From contig JAEZGH010000039.1 in NCBI GenBank assembly GCA_023417065.1, positions 1 to 64,000 on the forward strand: a stretch of 64,000 nucleotides of DNA, written 5' to 3'. Shown here one piece after another: positions 26,590 through 35,955 of the stretch; within the stretch, counting starts at the first letter, position 1; every line of letters starts with the position of its first letter. A program made the position numbers and the translations under genes. Source of the stretch: Bacteroidota bacterium (GTDB taxonomy: Bacteria; Bacteroidota; Bacteroidia; Cytophagales; Cyclobacteriaceae). The notes beneath the pieces are model-generated. The model was not told where the DNA came from, made no database searches, and worked only from the letters and a program-made list of their open reading frames with translations.

Positions 26590-27719
26590 TGCGAGTAGGC
26601 TTCGATGCCAAACGCCTCTTTCATAATTTCACGGGCCTCGGGAATTACTCAAGGTTTGTTGTTAATGCATTAAGCCAGCAATACCCTGGTGATTCTTTTG
26701 TACTCTTCACTCCGAAATGGAACAATCACCCCGAGGTTGGTCCGATTCTGAATCAACAGAACATTTCAGTTGTGGTTCCTTCAGGAGTCTACAGGTATGC
26801 TAAAAGCATCTGGCGTTCCTATGGAATAAGTACGCATCGTGAGACGCGATCTCTGGATGTCTATCATGGCTTATCTCAGGAACTTCCCTACGGATTGAAG
26901 GGAGTGAAGAAGGTTGTGACCGTTCACGACCTCATCTATCTGAGATTTCCGCAATTCTACAATCCGATCGATGTCGCGATATATACTGCCAAGGCCAGGT
27001 CTGCGTGCCGAAATGCAGATATCGTCATTGCAATCAGTAAACAAACTGCGGATGATCTGAAAGAGTATCTGAATGTGCCCGAAGAAAAAATACGGATAGT
27101 CTATCAGGGCTGTCATCCGATTTTCAGGAGGAAGGTTGACGAATCCGAACGAACTGCTTTACGAAGTAAGTACCACCTTCCATCCGAGTATCTGCTTTCT
27201 GTTGGAACAATCGAAGAGCGAAAGAACATAAAGGTGGCTGTTGAAGCTTTGGCGATGTTACCATCCTCAGGGAGAGTCCCGTTTGTGATCGTTGGAAAAA
27301 AAACACCTTACCTTGATCACGTTAAAGAGTATGCCGCAAAGAACCATGTGATCGACGACTTGCTGTTTATACATAATGCAAAGTTTGAAGATTTGCCGGG
27401 CATTTATCAAATGGCTAAAGCTTTTGTCTACCCGAGCCTGTTCGAAGGGTTTGGTATCCCGATCGTGGAGGCAATCCAGTCAGGGTTACCTGTAATTACT
27501 TCAAAAGGATCATGCTTTGCAGAAGCCGGCGGTCCCGATACCTTGTATTTTGATCCGGCAAGTGCAGAAGATCTGAAGGTTCACTTGTCATCAGTCTTAG
27601 GTGAGCAGTCAGTGAGGGCGCGTATGATTGAAGGCTCAGCTGATTACATCAGCCGGTTTAGTCCGGAGAATATTGCCTCTGACATGATGAAGGTGTACCG
27701 GAATGCGTTAGCTGGCTAG
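26589..27719 (+). CDS. Glycosyltransferase family 4 protein
   Basis: 376 residues with a GT-B fold. The N-terminal half starts MRVGFDAKRLFHNFTGLGNYSRF, which is typical of mannosyl- and rhamnosyl-like GT4 enzymes. The C-terminal nucleotide-sugar half has LLSVGTIEERKN and the E-x7-E signature in PSLFEGFGIPIVEAIQSGLPVI. It likely builds a cell-surface polysaccharide or LPS; donor and acceptor cannot be told. It is coupled to ppa by TGATG and its end overlaps the convergent GT4 gene by 12 bases. Confidence 0.9.
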   Translation: MRVGFDAKRLFHNFTGLGNYSRFVVNALSQQYPGDSFVLFTPKWNNHPEVGPILNQQNISVVVPSGVYRYAKSIWRSYGISTHRETRSLDVYHGLSQELPYGLKGVKKVVTVHDLIYLRFPQFYNPIDVAIYTAKARSACRNADIVIAISKQTADDLKEYLNVPEEKIRIVYQGCHPIFRRKVDESERTALRSKYHLPSEYLLSVGTIEERKNIKVAVEALAMLPSSGRVPFVIVGKKTPYLDHVKEYAAKNHVIDDLLFIHNAKFEDLPGIYQMAKAFVYPSLFEGFGIPIVEAIQSGLPVITSKGSCFAEAGGPDTLYFDPASAEDLKVHLSSVLGEQSVRARMIEGSADYISRFSPENIASDMMKVYRNALAG

Positions 27720-28808
27720 AACATCCAGGTACACCTGAAAGGTTCTGGATGCTGTCTCTTTCATGGAGAACTCCCTTACTTTTTCTTTTGCCGAAGATAT
27801 GATTCTTTCTCGTAGTGCTGCATCGGCCATCAAGCGGTTAAGGCAGGCACTCAGCTCCTTGGCGTCTCCGATGGGAGCCAGAAGTCCTGTCTGCTCATGA
27901 ATTACCATTTCCGGAATCCCTCCGGCTGCCGTTGCAACAACCGGCACGCCGGAAGCAAATGCATCCAGCACAGACGTGCCCAGCCCTTCTTCTTTCGATG
28001 TCATAAGGAAGAAATCGAGAGACGGCATTAGTTCAGGAATATTCTTCTTGAAGCCGGTGAATATAATATTACCCTCCATGTTGGACGTACGGGTGTAGTC
28101 CTGTAACTTTTTATCCAGCGATCCTCTTCCAAATATCAGCGCCTTGCATGGTATACCACTGGTGACAAGTATTTTGATGCAATTGATAAAGGTGAAATAG
28201 TCTTTGTGATCTTCGAGTGCAGACGTATTACCAATAACCCAGTGACCCTCGGGAATGCCGTATTCTCTGCGGAGGACATCTGTTCTACCGTGCCCTTCGA
28301 ACTTCTGAAAATCAATGCCGCTGTGCACGGTGATACACTTCTGAGGTTGATCCACAAATTCCCGCATGATTGACGTGATCTTGTCGGAGACACACAGGAT
28401 TTTCTTGACGGCAGGGTGATTGTATTTCCACCGTGTCATGAAGGAGTTCTTTGGAACAAAGTCAACTCTTCGGCTCAGGATTATTGGAGTCTTGTTGCCG
28501 AAAAAAGCGGCCAGGACGGCTATCCCGTGAGACCTTGAACTATGCGCATGAATCAGGTCGATTGATTCGGCTCTACAGATACTTCTAACGCTCAACGCCG
28601 TGAAGATATCCGATCCGTTTCTGAAGGGAAGAGCGTGAACTGCGATGCCCTTTTCGATACAGTGTTTTTCAAAAGGGGAGCCTGCCTTTACGCCGACTAC
28701 TACTTCCGTCCCGCGAGACATCAATTCGGAAACCAAGTAAGCAATTTGCTGTTCCCCGCCCCGCCATGTTTTCTCGGCGCTTAACATCAGGACTTTAAGC
28801 TTCTTCAT
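27708..28808 (-). CDS. Glycosyltransferase family 4 protein
   Basis: 366 residues, GT-B fold. The start MKKLKVLMLSAEKTWRGGEQQIAYLVSELMSRG is the usual GT4 N terminus, with HAHSSRSHG following. The C-terminal half has VIGNTSALEDHKDY and TSKEEGLGTSVLDAFASGVPVVAT. In that signature the second glutamate is replaced by aspartate, a conservative change. It is part of the surface glycan cluster, convergent with the preceding GT4 gene. The donor sugar is unknown. Confidence 0.9.
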   Translation of the reverse strand: MKKLKVLMLSAEKTWRGGEQQIAYLVSELMSRGTEVVVGVKAGSPFEKHCIEKGIAVHALPFRNGSDIFTALSVRSICRAESIDLIHAHSSRSHGIAVLAAFFGNKTPIILSRRVDFVPKNSFMTRWKYNHPAVKKILCVSDKITSIMREFVDQPQKCITVHSGIDFQKFEGHGRTDVLRREYGIPEGHWVIGNTSALEDHKDYFTFINCIKILVTSGIPCKALIFGRGSLDKKLQDYTRTSNMEGNIIFTGFKKNIPELMPSLDFFLMTSKEEGLGTSVLDAFASGVPVVATAAGGIPEMVIHEQTGLLAPIGDAKELSACLNRLMADAALRERIISSAKEKVREFSMKETASRTFQVYLDVLAS

Positions 28809-29241
28809 CTTCTGTGCTCAAAAACTATAAGGCGACTCTGTTTTCCAGGAAACTTTATCAAAAATACACATAATGTCGTTGCCAAGGGTTTTTCCTTTTC
28901 GGCCGCGGGCTGCCCTATCGCGAGACCATCTAAATACGCGTATCCAGTCGCGGCAGCCCTCGTAATTCGTCGGATAGCTAAGCAGTCGCAACCGTTTCCG
29001 CTCAACATCAAGCATGATGAAATTGAAAAGTTAGGTTTTTGTGCTACCTTCCCAATCGTGACCATGATTAAGGGCTCGATTTAGTGCTGGAAGGTTGCCG
29101 GGCATCGGGCCAAAGAAATGTGGAAGAAGGGAATCCGGACTCACTCTTTAAGTCTTTGATCGTCAAATTCCAGTATGCTCATCTAACTACGCGCATTCTC
29201 TTTCCGGCATATCATTTTTTATTTCTGAAGAAACGAAACAA
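28809..29241. other. Gene-poor gap in the glycosyltransferase cluster
   Basis: About 430 bases lie between divergent glycosyltransferase genes. Frames of up to 86 codons exist but overlap each other, and none has a recognisable product or good start context. No clear TAnnTTTG promoter or terminator was seen. Confidence 0.4.
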
Positions 29242-30075
29242 ATGGACAAGTATCGGGCAACACTGATTATTGGGTTTTATAATCAGTTAGACTATCTGAG
29301 ACGCATCCTGGCGGCGCTTGAACGACAATCGGTTCAGGATTTTGAGGTTGTAATCGCCGACGATGGATCCCGCGCAGAAGTGGTAAGCGAAATCCAGCAA
29401 ATAGCGAGTAAAGGCCCCCTTGCGATACAACATCTCTGGCACGAGGACAAAGGCTTTCGCAAGACCCGAATATTCAACAAAGCTGTGCTTGCAAGCCGCA
29501 GTGATTACCTGATTTTCATCGACGGTGACTGCATTCCGCATCGAAAATTTATCGAGGAACATGTGAATAACAGGGAGGCGAAGACGGTCCTTGCCGGAAG
29601 GAGAGCTAATCTTTCTGCAAAATTTATCCATCTCATGACCGAGGAATTTATACGGAAAGGTGGGATGGAGAAAGGATTTGAACGAAGGATATTGATGGAT
29701 GGGATATTTGGAAAATCATCACACGTAATAAAAGGGATTTTCGTTTCCAGCGCCCCATTACGAAGCTTTCTCAATCGGAAGGACGCGGGGATACTTGGAT
29801 GCAACTTCTCGATCCACAAAAGTGACCTGCTCGATATCAATGGATTTGATGAACGTTACCAGGCTCCGGCGGTAGGTGAAGATACGGATATAGAAGCCCG
29901 ACTTCGGTGGAACGGCATAAAAGTGAAGACGGTAAAAAATATCGCTATACAATATCACTTTGACCATCCAAAGCTAAAGCGCCCGAAAGTCAACCTTGAG
30001 ATTTTTCAGCAAGTCCTGCGGGAGAAAAAAGCGTTTACCCCATTTGGACTTGTGCCTCAGGCGTCGTTAGAATAA
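29242..30075 (+). CDS. Glycosyltransferase family 2 protein
   Basis: 277 residues, GT-A fold. Motifs are TLIIGFYNQLDYLRRIL, the nucleotide-binding DDGS (40-43), the metal-binding FIDGDCIPHRKFIEEH, and a C-terminal domain with ILGCNFSIHKSDLLDINGFDERY and VGEDTDIEARLRWNG. The latter part resembles galactosyltransferase-like C-terminal domains of GT2/GT27 proteins. The start is an ATG with no good alternative. It ends four bases before the convergent WaaE-like gene. Confidence 0.9.
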   Translation: MDKYRATLIIGFYNQLDYLRRILAALERQSVQDFEVVIADDGSRAEVVSEIQQIASKGPLAIQHLWHEDKGFRKTRIFNKAVLASRSDYLIFIDGDCIPHRKFIEEHVNNREAKTVLAGRRANLSAKFIHLMTEEFIRKGGMEKGFERRILMDGIFGKSSHVIKGIFVSSAPLRSFLNRKDAGILGCNFSIHKSDLLDINGFDERYQAPAVGEDTDIEARLRWNGIKVKTVKNIAIQYHFDHPKLKRPKVNLEIFQQVLREKKAFTPFGLVPQASLE

Positions 30076-30079
30076 CAGA

Positions 30080-30847
30080 TCACGCCTTATCTTTCTTGAG
30101 CAGGTACAGTTTTGAATACTTCGCAAACTTTGAAATAGCGATGGCTGCAGACACCATGAAGCCAGCGTAGCCGTCAAGAAATCCAAGTCGCAATATATAT
30201 ACGCGCAAAAACGTGACAAACGGATATAGCACAACGTGAATTAGAAACGATACACCTTTTCCCTTCTTATAAGCCTCTTCTGCGGAGATCGTACTGAAGG
30301 AGTTGAATTTCTCCAGCAGGCCTGCCAGGGAATCAAAGGAATAGTGCAACAAATCACCCTTGAGTCTTCCTACCGTAGCACCGCTGTTCATCTGCACAAC
30401 TTCATGCACACGATCGGGAGCCCATCCTCCTTTATCTCTTTTCCAGAGTCGTATTTTCCTGTCAGGGTACCAGCCGCAGTAGCGTATCCAGCGACCGCAG
30501 AAATTGGTCCTGCGGTTGAACTCAAAGGCGTCGGATGAAAAGTTGTTTTTTATAGCTAGAATGGAAGCCTTCAACTCGTCAGAAAGGGCTTCATCTGCGT
30601 CAAGAGACAGGATGTAATCGTACGTAGCAAGCGCAACAGCCTTGTTCTTCTGAGACCCATAACCTTCAAAGACTTCAGAATGAAAGCGCACACCGTGCCT
30701 CTTGCAAATTTCAGCGGTGGCATCAGTTGAGTACGAATCCAGCACAATAATCTCATCCGCCACCGATAACAGAGACTCAATGCAACGGGCTATGTTCTTT
30801 TCCTCGTTAAACGTGATGACGACAGCGGATATCTTGATTCCACTCAT
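30080..30847 (-). CDS. WaaE/LgtF-like LPS core glycosyltransferase (GT2)
   Basis: 255 residues. The pattern SAVVITFNEEKNIARCIESLLSVADEIIVLDSYSTDATAEIC followed by LSLDADEALSDELK and the RRTNFCGRWIRYCGWYPDRKIRLWKR block is characteristic of WaaE/LgtF beta-1,4-glucosyltransferases that extend heptose in LPS inner core. A hydrophobic C-terminal stretch (about 205-245) suggests membrane association. It is the last gene of the minus-strand group with maf and DUF1015, after a 63-base gap. Exact sugar is inference. Confidence 0.85.
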   Translation of the reverse strand: MSGIKISAVVITFNEEKNIARCIESLLSVADEIIVLDSYSTDATAEICKRHGVRFHSEVFEGYGSQKNKAVALATYDYILSLDADEALSDELKASILAIKNNFSSDAFEFNRRTNFCGRWIRYCGWYPDRKIRLWKRDKGGWAPDRVHEVVQMNSGATVGRLKGDLLHYSFDSLAGLLEKFNSFSTISAEEAYKKGKGVSFLIHVVLYPFVTFLRVYILRLGFLDGYAGFMVSAAIAISKFAKYSKLYLLKKDKA

Positions 30848-30910
30848 TTCAATTTTATTTCATACTTTGGCACAGCCCGGCACATTTTGGTTGTAACGAA
30901 GATTGGACGA

Positions 30911-31486
30911 TTACCAATTCACAAGTTCTTCATAAACCCGATGAACCGGTAAACCGACCACATTGAAATAGGAACCGACGATTCTGTCAATGGCTACCAT
31001 TCCAATCCATTCCTGTACTCCATAGGCGCCTGCCTTGTCATACGGTTTGAAATGGTCAATATACCACGATATTTCTTCGCGTGTCAATGAACGAAAAGAA
31101 ACCTGTGTGTGATCTGAGAAGGATATTTCCTTTTCGCTCGAAACAATGCAGACACCGGTGATTACTGTATGCGTTTTTCCGGATAATTTTTCAAGCATCT
31201 TCATCGCATCGTCCCGATCAGCAGGCTTATTCAGAATCTCGTTGCCCAACACCACAGTTGTATCTGCTGCAATCGCTATCTCCGAACCAAGGCGCGACTT
31301 GATGAAATCAGCCTTTTTCCGCGCCAGGTATTCGGCTACTTCTTTCACCGGAAGCGATGAAGGAAAATCCTCGCTGACATCAGTTTTTTGGACGTCGAAC
31401 GTGAAACCCGCTTCCCGCAAAATCTGTTGGCGCCGCGGCGACCCTGATAGCAGTACGATCTTTCTGTCTTTAGATTTCTCCAGCAT
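30911..31486 (-). CDS. maf: Maf-like nucleoside triphosphate pyrophosphatase
   Basis: 191 residues from the ATG at 31486, one base after the stop of the DUF1015 gene; the longer frame to 31603 lies inside that gene. Maf proteins hydrolyse dTTP, UTP or modified nucleotides to monophosphates and affect septation. Motifs are VLLSGSPRRQQIL near residue 10, AADTTVVLGNEILNKP with the catalytic aspartate, SGKTHTVITGV and GAYGVQEWIG. Confidence 0.95.
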   Translation of the reverse strand: MLEKSKDRKIVLLSGSPRRQQILREAGFTFDVQKTDVSEDFPSSLPVKEVAEYLARKKADFIKSRLGSEIAIAADTTVVLGNEILNKPADRDDAMKMLEKLSGKTHTVITGVCIVSSEKEISFSDHTQVSFRSLTREEISWYIDHFKPYDKAGAYGVQEWIGMVAIDRIVGSYFNVVGLPVHRVYEELVNW

Positions 31487-31487
31487 G

Positions 31488-32789
31488 TCAGAAGGGTGAA
31501 AAGGGTGATGAATGAAATTCACTTTCCCGGATCGAGCTGAAGACAAAACCGCAGACAACTTTCGGATAGAAATACGTTGACTTCTGCGGCATGGTATATC
31601 CACTTCCGCAAACGCGTTTGACTTCCTCTATTGATACCTCGTTCGTTATGATGGCCATTTGAGCAGATCCGTTTTGTACTTTCTTCAGGCATTCCGTAAA
31701 ACTGCGATCAAATGAAACGTGGTCACTCTTGCGTTGATCCTTGCCCTTGATGCCAAGCGCTTCCTGCAAAATGAAGTAATGCATTACGGTCAGGTCCAGT
31801 TCCTTGATTTCATCCGGGAACGGCCATCGAAGCTTCGCGAGGCTTTCGGGCTTGAGACGCACCTTATAGGCATTCTCCGGGAATACAAGCCCAAACGCCC
31901 AACGTTTGCCAACGATGATTTCGTTGAGCGTCGCAGGGTCGTCAACGGGCTTAATGATGAAGTATTCTGATAGCTTCTCGATGATTGTGGTCTCGTCGAA
32001 GCCGTCCACGCCATGTACCAGCCTGTGCGTCGGAAGGATGCGCAAGTCACCGGCTTCGGTGTTCGTCAGGTACATCAGGTGAAAATTGTAACCTTCGTTG
32101 CCAGTGTGGTTTGGATTGCTTCGCTTCTGCTCATGTTTATGGGCAAGTGATCCCTCGTAGCGATGATGACCATCGGCAAGAATGATTTTCTTGTCGCGGA
32201 TAACGCGCTGAAACGATGCGATGACCTGGGCATCGTGAATCACGCCCAGCACATCGCGTACACCCTGATAATCTTCCGTTTCAAGTATTGGATGTAGCAT
32301 TGCCTCGTCCATATACCGTTCCAGCGTAAACGACTCGTCGGTGTAGAGACCGTGGGTAGGGCTCGCATTCAATTCAGTTTTCTCCAGCATCTCAATGCGG
32401 TCGTTAACCGACTTGGGAATGGTGTTTTCGTGCCGTTGGATCACCTGTTCTTCCCAGGAGTACAGCCGGATGTTGCAGATAAACCCCTTGCGGCAGAGTT
32501 CCGTCCTTGAGCCTGGAAGTGTGAAGTATTGGTAGTAGACGTAGATAGCGGGCAACCTGTCCTGAACCAGGGTGCCGTTTTTCTTCCACTCTTCGAGGAG
32601 CAGGCCTGCACGGTCGGCGGAAAATGGCGCCTGTGGCAGATTAATGTGAATGCTGTTCAGTGGGTTCTGATAAAGTTTCTGCTTCTGTTTTTCGGAAACA
32701 ACATCGAAAAGGGGGGAAGTCAGGGTTTCAATTTGACGGGACAGCTGGCGGTTGTATCGCCATGCCCGCAATGGTCTGATTTCTGCCAT
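31488..32789 (-). CDS. DUF1015 family protein
   Basis: 433 residues from the ATG at 32789 (MAEIRPLRAWRYN), the standard start of the family. The DUF1015 signature ILADGHHRYEGSLAH is clear, with the flanking HPILETEDYQGVRDVLG and YTMPQKSTYFYPKVVCGFVF segments. This family is often found next to serC and serA in Bacteroidota, but not here. Some relatives are SerK-like or ParB-like kinases, so ATP-dependent phosphorylation is possible but unproven. It is coupled to maf by a one-base gap, and a terminator precedes it. Confidence 0.88.
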   Translation of the reverse strand: MAEIRPLRAWRYNRQLSRQIETLTSPLFDVVSEKQKQKLYQNPLNSIHINLPQAPFSADRAGLLLEEWKKNGTLVQDRLPAIYVYYQYFTLPGSRTELCRKGFICNIRLYSWEEQVIQRHENTIPKSVNDRIEMLEKTELNASPTHGLYTDESFTLERYMDEAMLHPILETEDYQGVRDVLGVIHDAQVIASFQRVIRDKKIILADGHHRYEGSLAHKHEQKRSNPNHTGNEGYNFHLMYLTNTEAGDLRILPTHRLVHGVDGFDETTIIEKLSEYFIIKPVDDPATLNEIIVGKRWAFGLVFPENAYKVRLKPESLAKLRWPFPDEIKELDLTVMHYFILQEALGIKGKDQRKSDHVSFDRSFTECLKKVQNGSAQMAIITNEVSIEEVKRVCGSGYTMPQKSTYFYPKVVCGFVFSSIRESEFHSSPFSPF

Positions 32790-32819
32790 TTGAATTACTG
32801 AATTAACAACCGGCACGGC

Positions 32820-32854
32820 CGGAAACAAGAAAGCCAGGCGAGAACCTGGCTTTC
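32820..32854 (-). terminator. Terminator after secG
   Basis: GAAAGCCAGG and CCTGGCTTTC make a perfect 10-bp stem around a 6-nt loop (32829-32854). A T-rich tract follows on the minus strand. Confidence 0.82.
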
Positions 32855-32872
32855 CAACTATTGAAGTATCTA

Positions 32873-33226
32873 TTACTCAGCTGAGTCAGCCTCAGTTTCA
32901 TCCCCTCCGTCGCCGAAGGGTAGCGAAGTACCTGGCGTCGAAGCAGGAGGTGCCTGTTCAGCTGCATTTTTCAAAATCTCATCAGAAGAGGAAACGCGAT
33001 CCGTATGGATGGCACTGGTTGTCAGTGTCAAAACCACCAGCGCAACAATAAATCCCCAGGTCAGTTTTTCAAGCAAATCCCCGGTCTTCTTTACACCAAT
33101 GATGTTGCTTGCTGCCGATCCGCCAAACTGGCTGGAAAGGCCCCCGCCCTTAGAGTTCTGAGCAAGAATAACCAACACCAAAAGGACGCTGATTGCAATT
33201 ATTAGAGTGATAACTAAGCCGTACAT
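32873..33226 (-). CDS. secG: Preprotein translocase subunit SecG
   Basis: 117 residues. SecG is a small inner-membrane part of SecYEG. Two membrane helices (about 3-22 and 55-75) flank the conserved loop LAQNSKGGGLSSQFGGSAASNIIGVKKTGDLLEKLTW. The C-terminal 40 residues are acidic and Pro/Gly-rich, as in many Bacteroidota SecG proteins. It lies three bases after the preceding hypothetical gene, and a terminator follows. Confidence 0.96.
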   Translation of the reverse strand: MYGLVITLIIAISVLLVLVILAQNSKGGGLSSQFGGSAASNIIGVKKTGDLLEKLTWGFIVALVVLTLTTSAIHTDRVSSSDEILKNAAEQAPPASTPGTSLPFGDGGDETEADSAE

Positions 33227-33229
33227 GAT

Positions 33230-34114
33230 CTATTTCCTCAATGCTTCAATTTGGGATGCAAAGTAAGCTTTTTTTTGGGGAAACTTCCAAATGAGTTTCT
33301 TCAATACCTCTACAGCTTTCTCCTTTTTTCCCTGTTTTATGAGGATTTCGACGAGTGTTTCAGAAATAATCGCGTCCCCGAATTCACCCGTGCGGATCGT
33401 GGTGAGGTCCTCCGGAACTGCCTGCTTGTCTTTGGCTCCGGATATGGTCGGCTGAACCCTGATAAACTGATCAATCATCTTGATCTGTTCTTTCTGCTTT
33501 TCGTTCTCAGGCGTTATTTCTTCCTTGGTTGTTACAATCTGATCGATCAGTACGTCGACGGTATCTTTTCGCTTGCGGCGTGACCTCGGCAGCTCCTGAC
33601 TGTTTTCCGAGGAGGAAGCGGCCTTTGCCAGTTCGACGATTCTTTCCTTCTTCGACTTCGGGGTCTCAGAAGATGCCTGATCGGCTTCGCTGGTAGATTC
33701 AACGGCAGGAGACTCCTGTGGCGTTGACTGAAACGACGTCTTCGAACCGTCTGCAAAAAGCAATTCAAAGTTTTCGCGAAGCTTGTGCAGGCGTTCCAGT
33801 TCGTGTATCAGATTCTGTGAAAACTCTTCACTCGCCTCCGTACCGTCAGACACCAGTGGTTGGGCGGGAGCATTAGGTGTAGCCTCACGCTCCATGATGT
33901 CTTTCAATACGCTTCGATCAGCAGCATAAACTGCCGCGAGCTGAAGTTCCTTTTGCGAATTGCTGAAACCATGATCCTTACTTACACGGGCAGAAAGCGT
34001 ATGCAACACCTGACTGAAAGGAAAGGCTTCCTTTAAGCTCAGAACATTTTCAGCGTCAGTCGTTGTCGTCCCGCAAAAATGCTGTAGTACTCTTAAAAAA
34101 TCTGGTGTCTCCAC
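33230..34114 (-). CDS. Hypothetical cytoplasmic protein, LptE-SecG neighbourhood
   Basis: 294 residues, no signal or membrane helix. The first about 120 residues are helical. A Ser/Glu/Lys-rich linker (about 125-180) follows, and the last 50 residues (ETLVEILIKQGKKEKAVEVLKKLIWKFPQKKAYFASQIEALRK) look like one TPR unit. I recognise no named family, but similar proteins sit between lptE and secG in related genomes (general knowledge, not checked here). A scaffold role is inference. Confidence 0.75.
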   Translation of the reverse strand: METPDFLRVLQHFCGTTTTDAENVLSLKEAFPFSQVLHTLSARVSKDHGFSNSQKELQLAAVYAADRSVLKDIMEREATPNAPAQPLVSDGTEASEEFSQNLIHELERLHKLRENFELLFADGSKTSFQSTPQESPAVESTSEADQASSETPKSKKERIVELAKAASSSENSQELPRSRRKRKDTVDVLIDQIVTTKEEITPENEKQKEQIKMIDQFIRVQPTISGAKDKQAVPEDLTTIRTGEFGDAIISETLVEILIKQGKKEKAVEVLKKLIWKFPQKKAYFASQIEALRK

Positions 34115-34146
34115 TTAGGTTAGCAATAGAGTAAAAATACGAAATT

Positions 34147-34674
34147 TTACCAATTGGCCACCGAAGCATTGAAGATGTCGTTGATTATCCGTTCGAAAAT
34201 GTCACGCGTGTATTGTTCTTCGATATCTGTGAGATTCGCCTCATTTGGGAAGTCGCGATAGAATGAAAACGTCCGGTTCTGGAAACTCATCGTTTCGTCG
34301 AGCGTGTTCACATACGTTGCCTTCACTGTAATCGTCAGACGCGTAGACGTTGCGGATGCAAAACCGTCGTTGCTTTCCGAATTCACCGGCGCAATAGGCG
34401 TAAGTCGCAGATCAACAATCTCTCCCTCCAGCTGAAGTTCACCATCAGTTGAAACCACCGACATGTTCGTGTTCTGTATGAAGTAGTTCTTGATCTGATT
34501 CGTAAACGTCTGCCCCATATTCGCGGGACCCAGATCCGCGTTGTTGTAAAACTCCGCAATGGAAATCGTTTTTGCTGAAGTCGTTGTTCCGGTAAACGAA
34601 TAGTTAACGCTCGTGCCGCACGACGTAAGCAGCAGTGCAGCCGAACTCATAAATGCCAATAGAAGCGCTCGCAT
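34147..34674 (-). CDS. lptE: LptE-like LPS-assembly lipoprotein
   Basis: 175 residues from the ATG at 34674. The signal ends in a lipobox, LLLTSCGTS. The mature part starts YSFTGTTTSAKTISIAEFYNNADLGPANMGQTFTNQIKNYFIQNT, the Bacteroidota LptE pattern, with strands and two helices. LptE plugs LptD and helps place LPS at the outer membrane. The longer frame to 34755 lies within the sigma-54 regulator gene. It is cotranscribed with that regulator and followed by a hypothetical gene and secG. Confidence 0.88.
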   Translation of the reverse strand: MRALLLAFMSSAALLLTSCGTSVNYSFTGTTTSAKTISIAEFYNNADLGPANMGQTFTNQIKNYFIQNTNMSVVSTDGELQLEGEIVDLRLTPIAPVNSESNDGFASATSTRLTITVKATYVNTLDETMSFQNRTFSFYRDFPNEANLTDIEEQYTRDIFERIINDIFNASVANW

Positions 34675-34681
34675 AATAGAG

Positions 34682-35947
34682 TTAATCTTCAAGATCGTAT
34701 TGCTTGATCTTTCGGTAAAGAGTACGCTCGGAAATGCCCAAATCCCGTGCCGCATATTTGCGACGGTTGTTATTCTTCCGAAGAGCGCGGATAATTAATT
34801 CCTTTTCTTTCTTCTCGATTGACAACGAATCGTCCTCAGTTTCGTGCGTGATGTCCGTCACGTCTTCAACATCGTCGTGATTCGTATGCGTGTTAGACAA
34901 ATCGAGCACTACAGCTTCATGTTGCCGATCGGCGTCGTCGTGAACGCCTTCGAAAAGTTCGGGATTTTCCTTGATCAGCTGACCGGCTTTACCCACGCCG
35001 GAATATGTGTCAAGCACCAGCTTCTTCAGATCATGCATATCCTTCTTCATGTCGAAGAGCACCTTGTAGAGGATATCTCGCTCCGACAAGCCATCGCGAT
35101 CTGAAACATTTTTATACAACGCAGGAAGCGTATTCTCCCGAGGTAAGTAACGCTGAAGTTTTTCGGCGTCGATTTCTTTGTCGTCAGTCGACAACACTGA
35201 GATCTGCTCAACCAGGTTTTTCAGCTGACGAATATTTCCGGGAAACCGGTATTGCAGAAGTAATTGCTTGGCATCTTCCTGAAGTGAAATAGGCTTCACC
35301 TTATAACGTTCCGCAAAATCAGTGGCGAACTTCCTGAACAAAAGCTCAATGTCTTTTCCGCGTTCGCGCAACGGCGGAACGTAAATAGGAACAGTGCTGA
35401 GACGATAGTAAAGATCCTCGCGGAACTTTCCTTCCTCAACTTTTCGCATCAGGTTGACGTTGGTGGCAGCCACCACACGCACATCCGTCTTCTGAACTTT
35501 TGAAGAACCGACTTTTATAAATTCACCGTTCTCGAGCACGCGAAGAAGTCTCGCCTGCGTACCCAGGGGCATTTCACCAATCTCATCCAGGAAAATAGTT
35601 CCGCCATTGGTGACTTCGAAGTAACCTTTTCTCGCTTCATGGGCACCGGTGAACGAACCTTTCTCATGTCCGAACAACTCGGAGTCAATCGTTCCTTCGG
35701 GAATGGAACCACAGTTGATCGCAATAAACTGACCGTGCTTGCGCGGACTTAGGTGGTGAATGATCTTTGAAAAAGACTCCTTACCACTTCCGCTTTCGCC
35801 GGTAATCAGCACCGACATATCAGTAGGCGCAACCTGAATGGCAACGCTCACCGCATTGTTAAGCAACGGCGAATTTCCAATGATGCCAAACCTGAGTTTT
35901 ACACTTTGTATTTCCGCTTCGGATATTGCCATCTTCTGATATTGCAT
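34682..35947 (-). CDS. Sigma-54-interacting transcriptional activator
   Basis: 421 residues. The AAA+ domain begins at about 22 (GIIGNSPLLNNAV), with Walker A GESGSGKE (50-57), the sigma-54 loop as GSFTGA (97-102, Ser in place of the usual Ala at the second position) and Walker B GGTIFLDEIGE (115-125). The C-terminal 40 residues are a Fis-type helix-turn-helix (AARDLGISERTLYRKIKQY). There is no receiver or sensor domain in front, so activity must be set by level or by a partner. It may start at either of two close ATGs (35947, 35932). It sits nine bases after miaB. Confidence 0.93.
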   Translation of the reverse strand: MQYQKMAISEAEIQSVKLRFGIIGNSPLLNNAVSVAIQVAPTDMSVLITGESGSGKESFSKIIHHLSPRKHGQFIAINCGSIPEGTIDSELFGHEKGSFTGAHEARKGYFEVTNGGTIFLDEIGEMPLGTQARLLRVLENGEFIKVGSSKVQKTDVRVVAATNVNLMRKVEEGKFREDLYYRLSTVPIYVPPLRERGKDIELLFRKFATDFAERYKVKPISLQEDAKQLLLQYRFPGNIRQLKNLVEQISVLSTDDKEIDAEKLQRYLPRENTLPALYKNVSDRDGLSERDILYKVLFDMKKDMHDLKKLVLDTYSGVGKAGQLIKENPELFEGVHDDADRQHEAVVLDLSNTHTNHDDVEDVTDITHETEDDSLSIEKKEKELIIRALRKNNNRRKYAARDLGISERTLYRKIKQYDLED

Positions 35948-35955
35948 TAAATATT

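Noticed and set aside
28805..29065. An 86-codon minus-strand frame after the GT4 gene
   Set aside because: It overlaps the GT4 start and another frame and has no recognisable motif.
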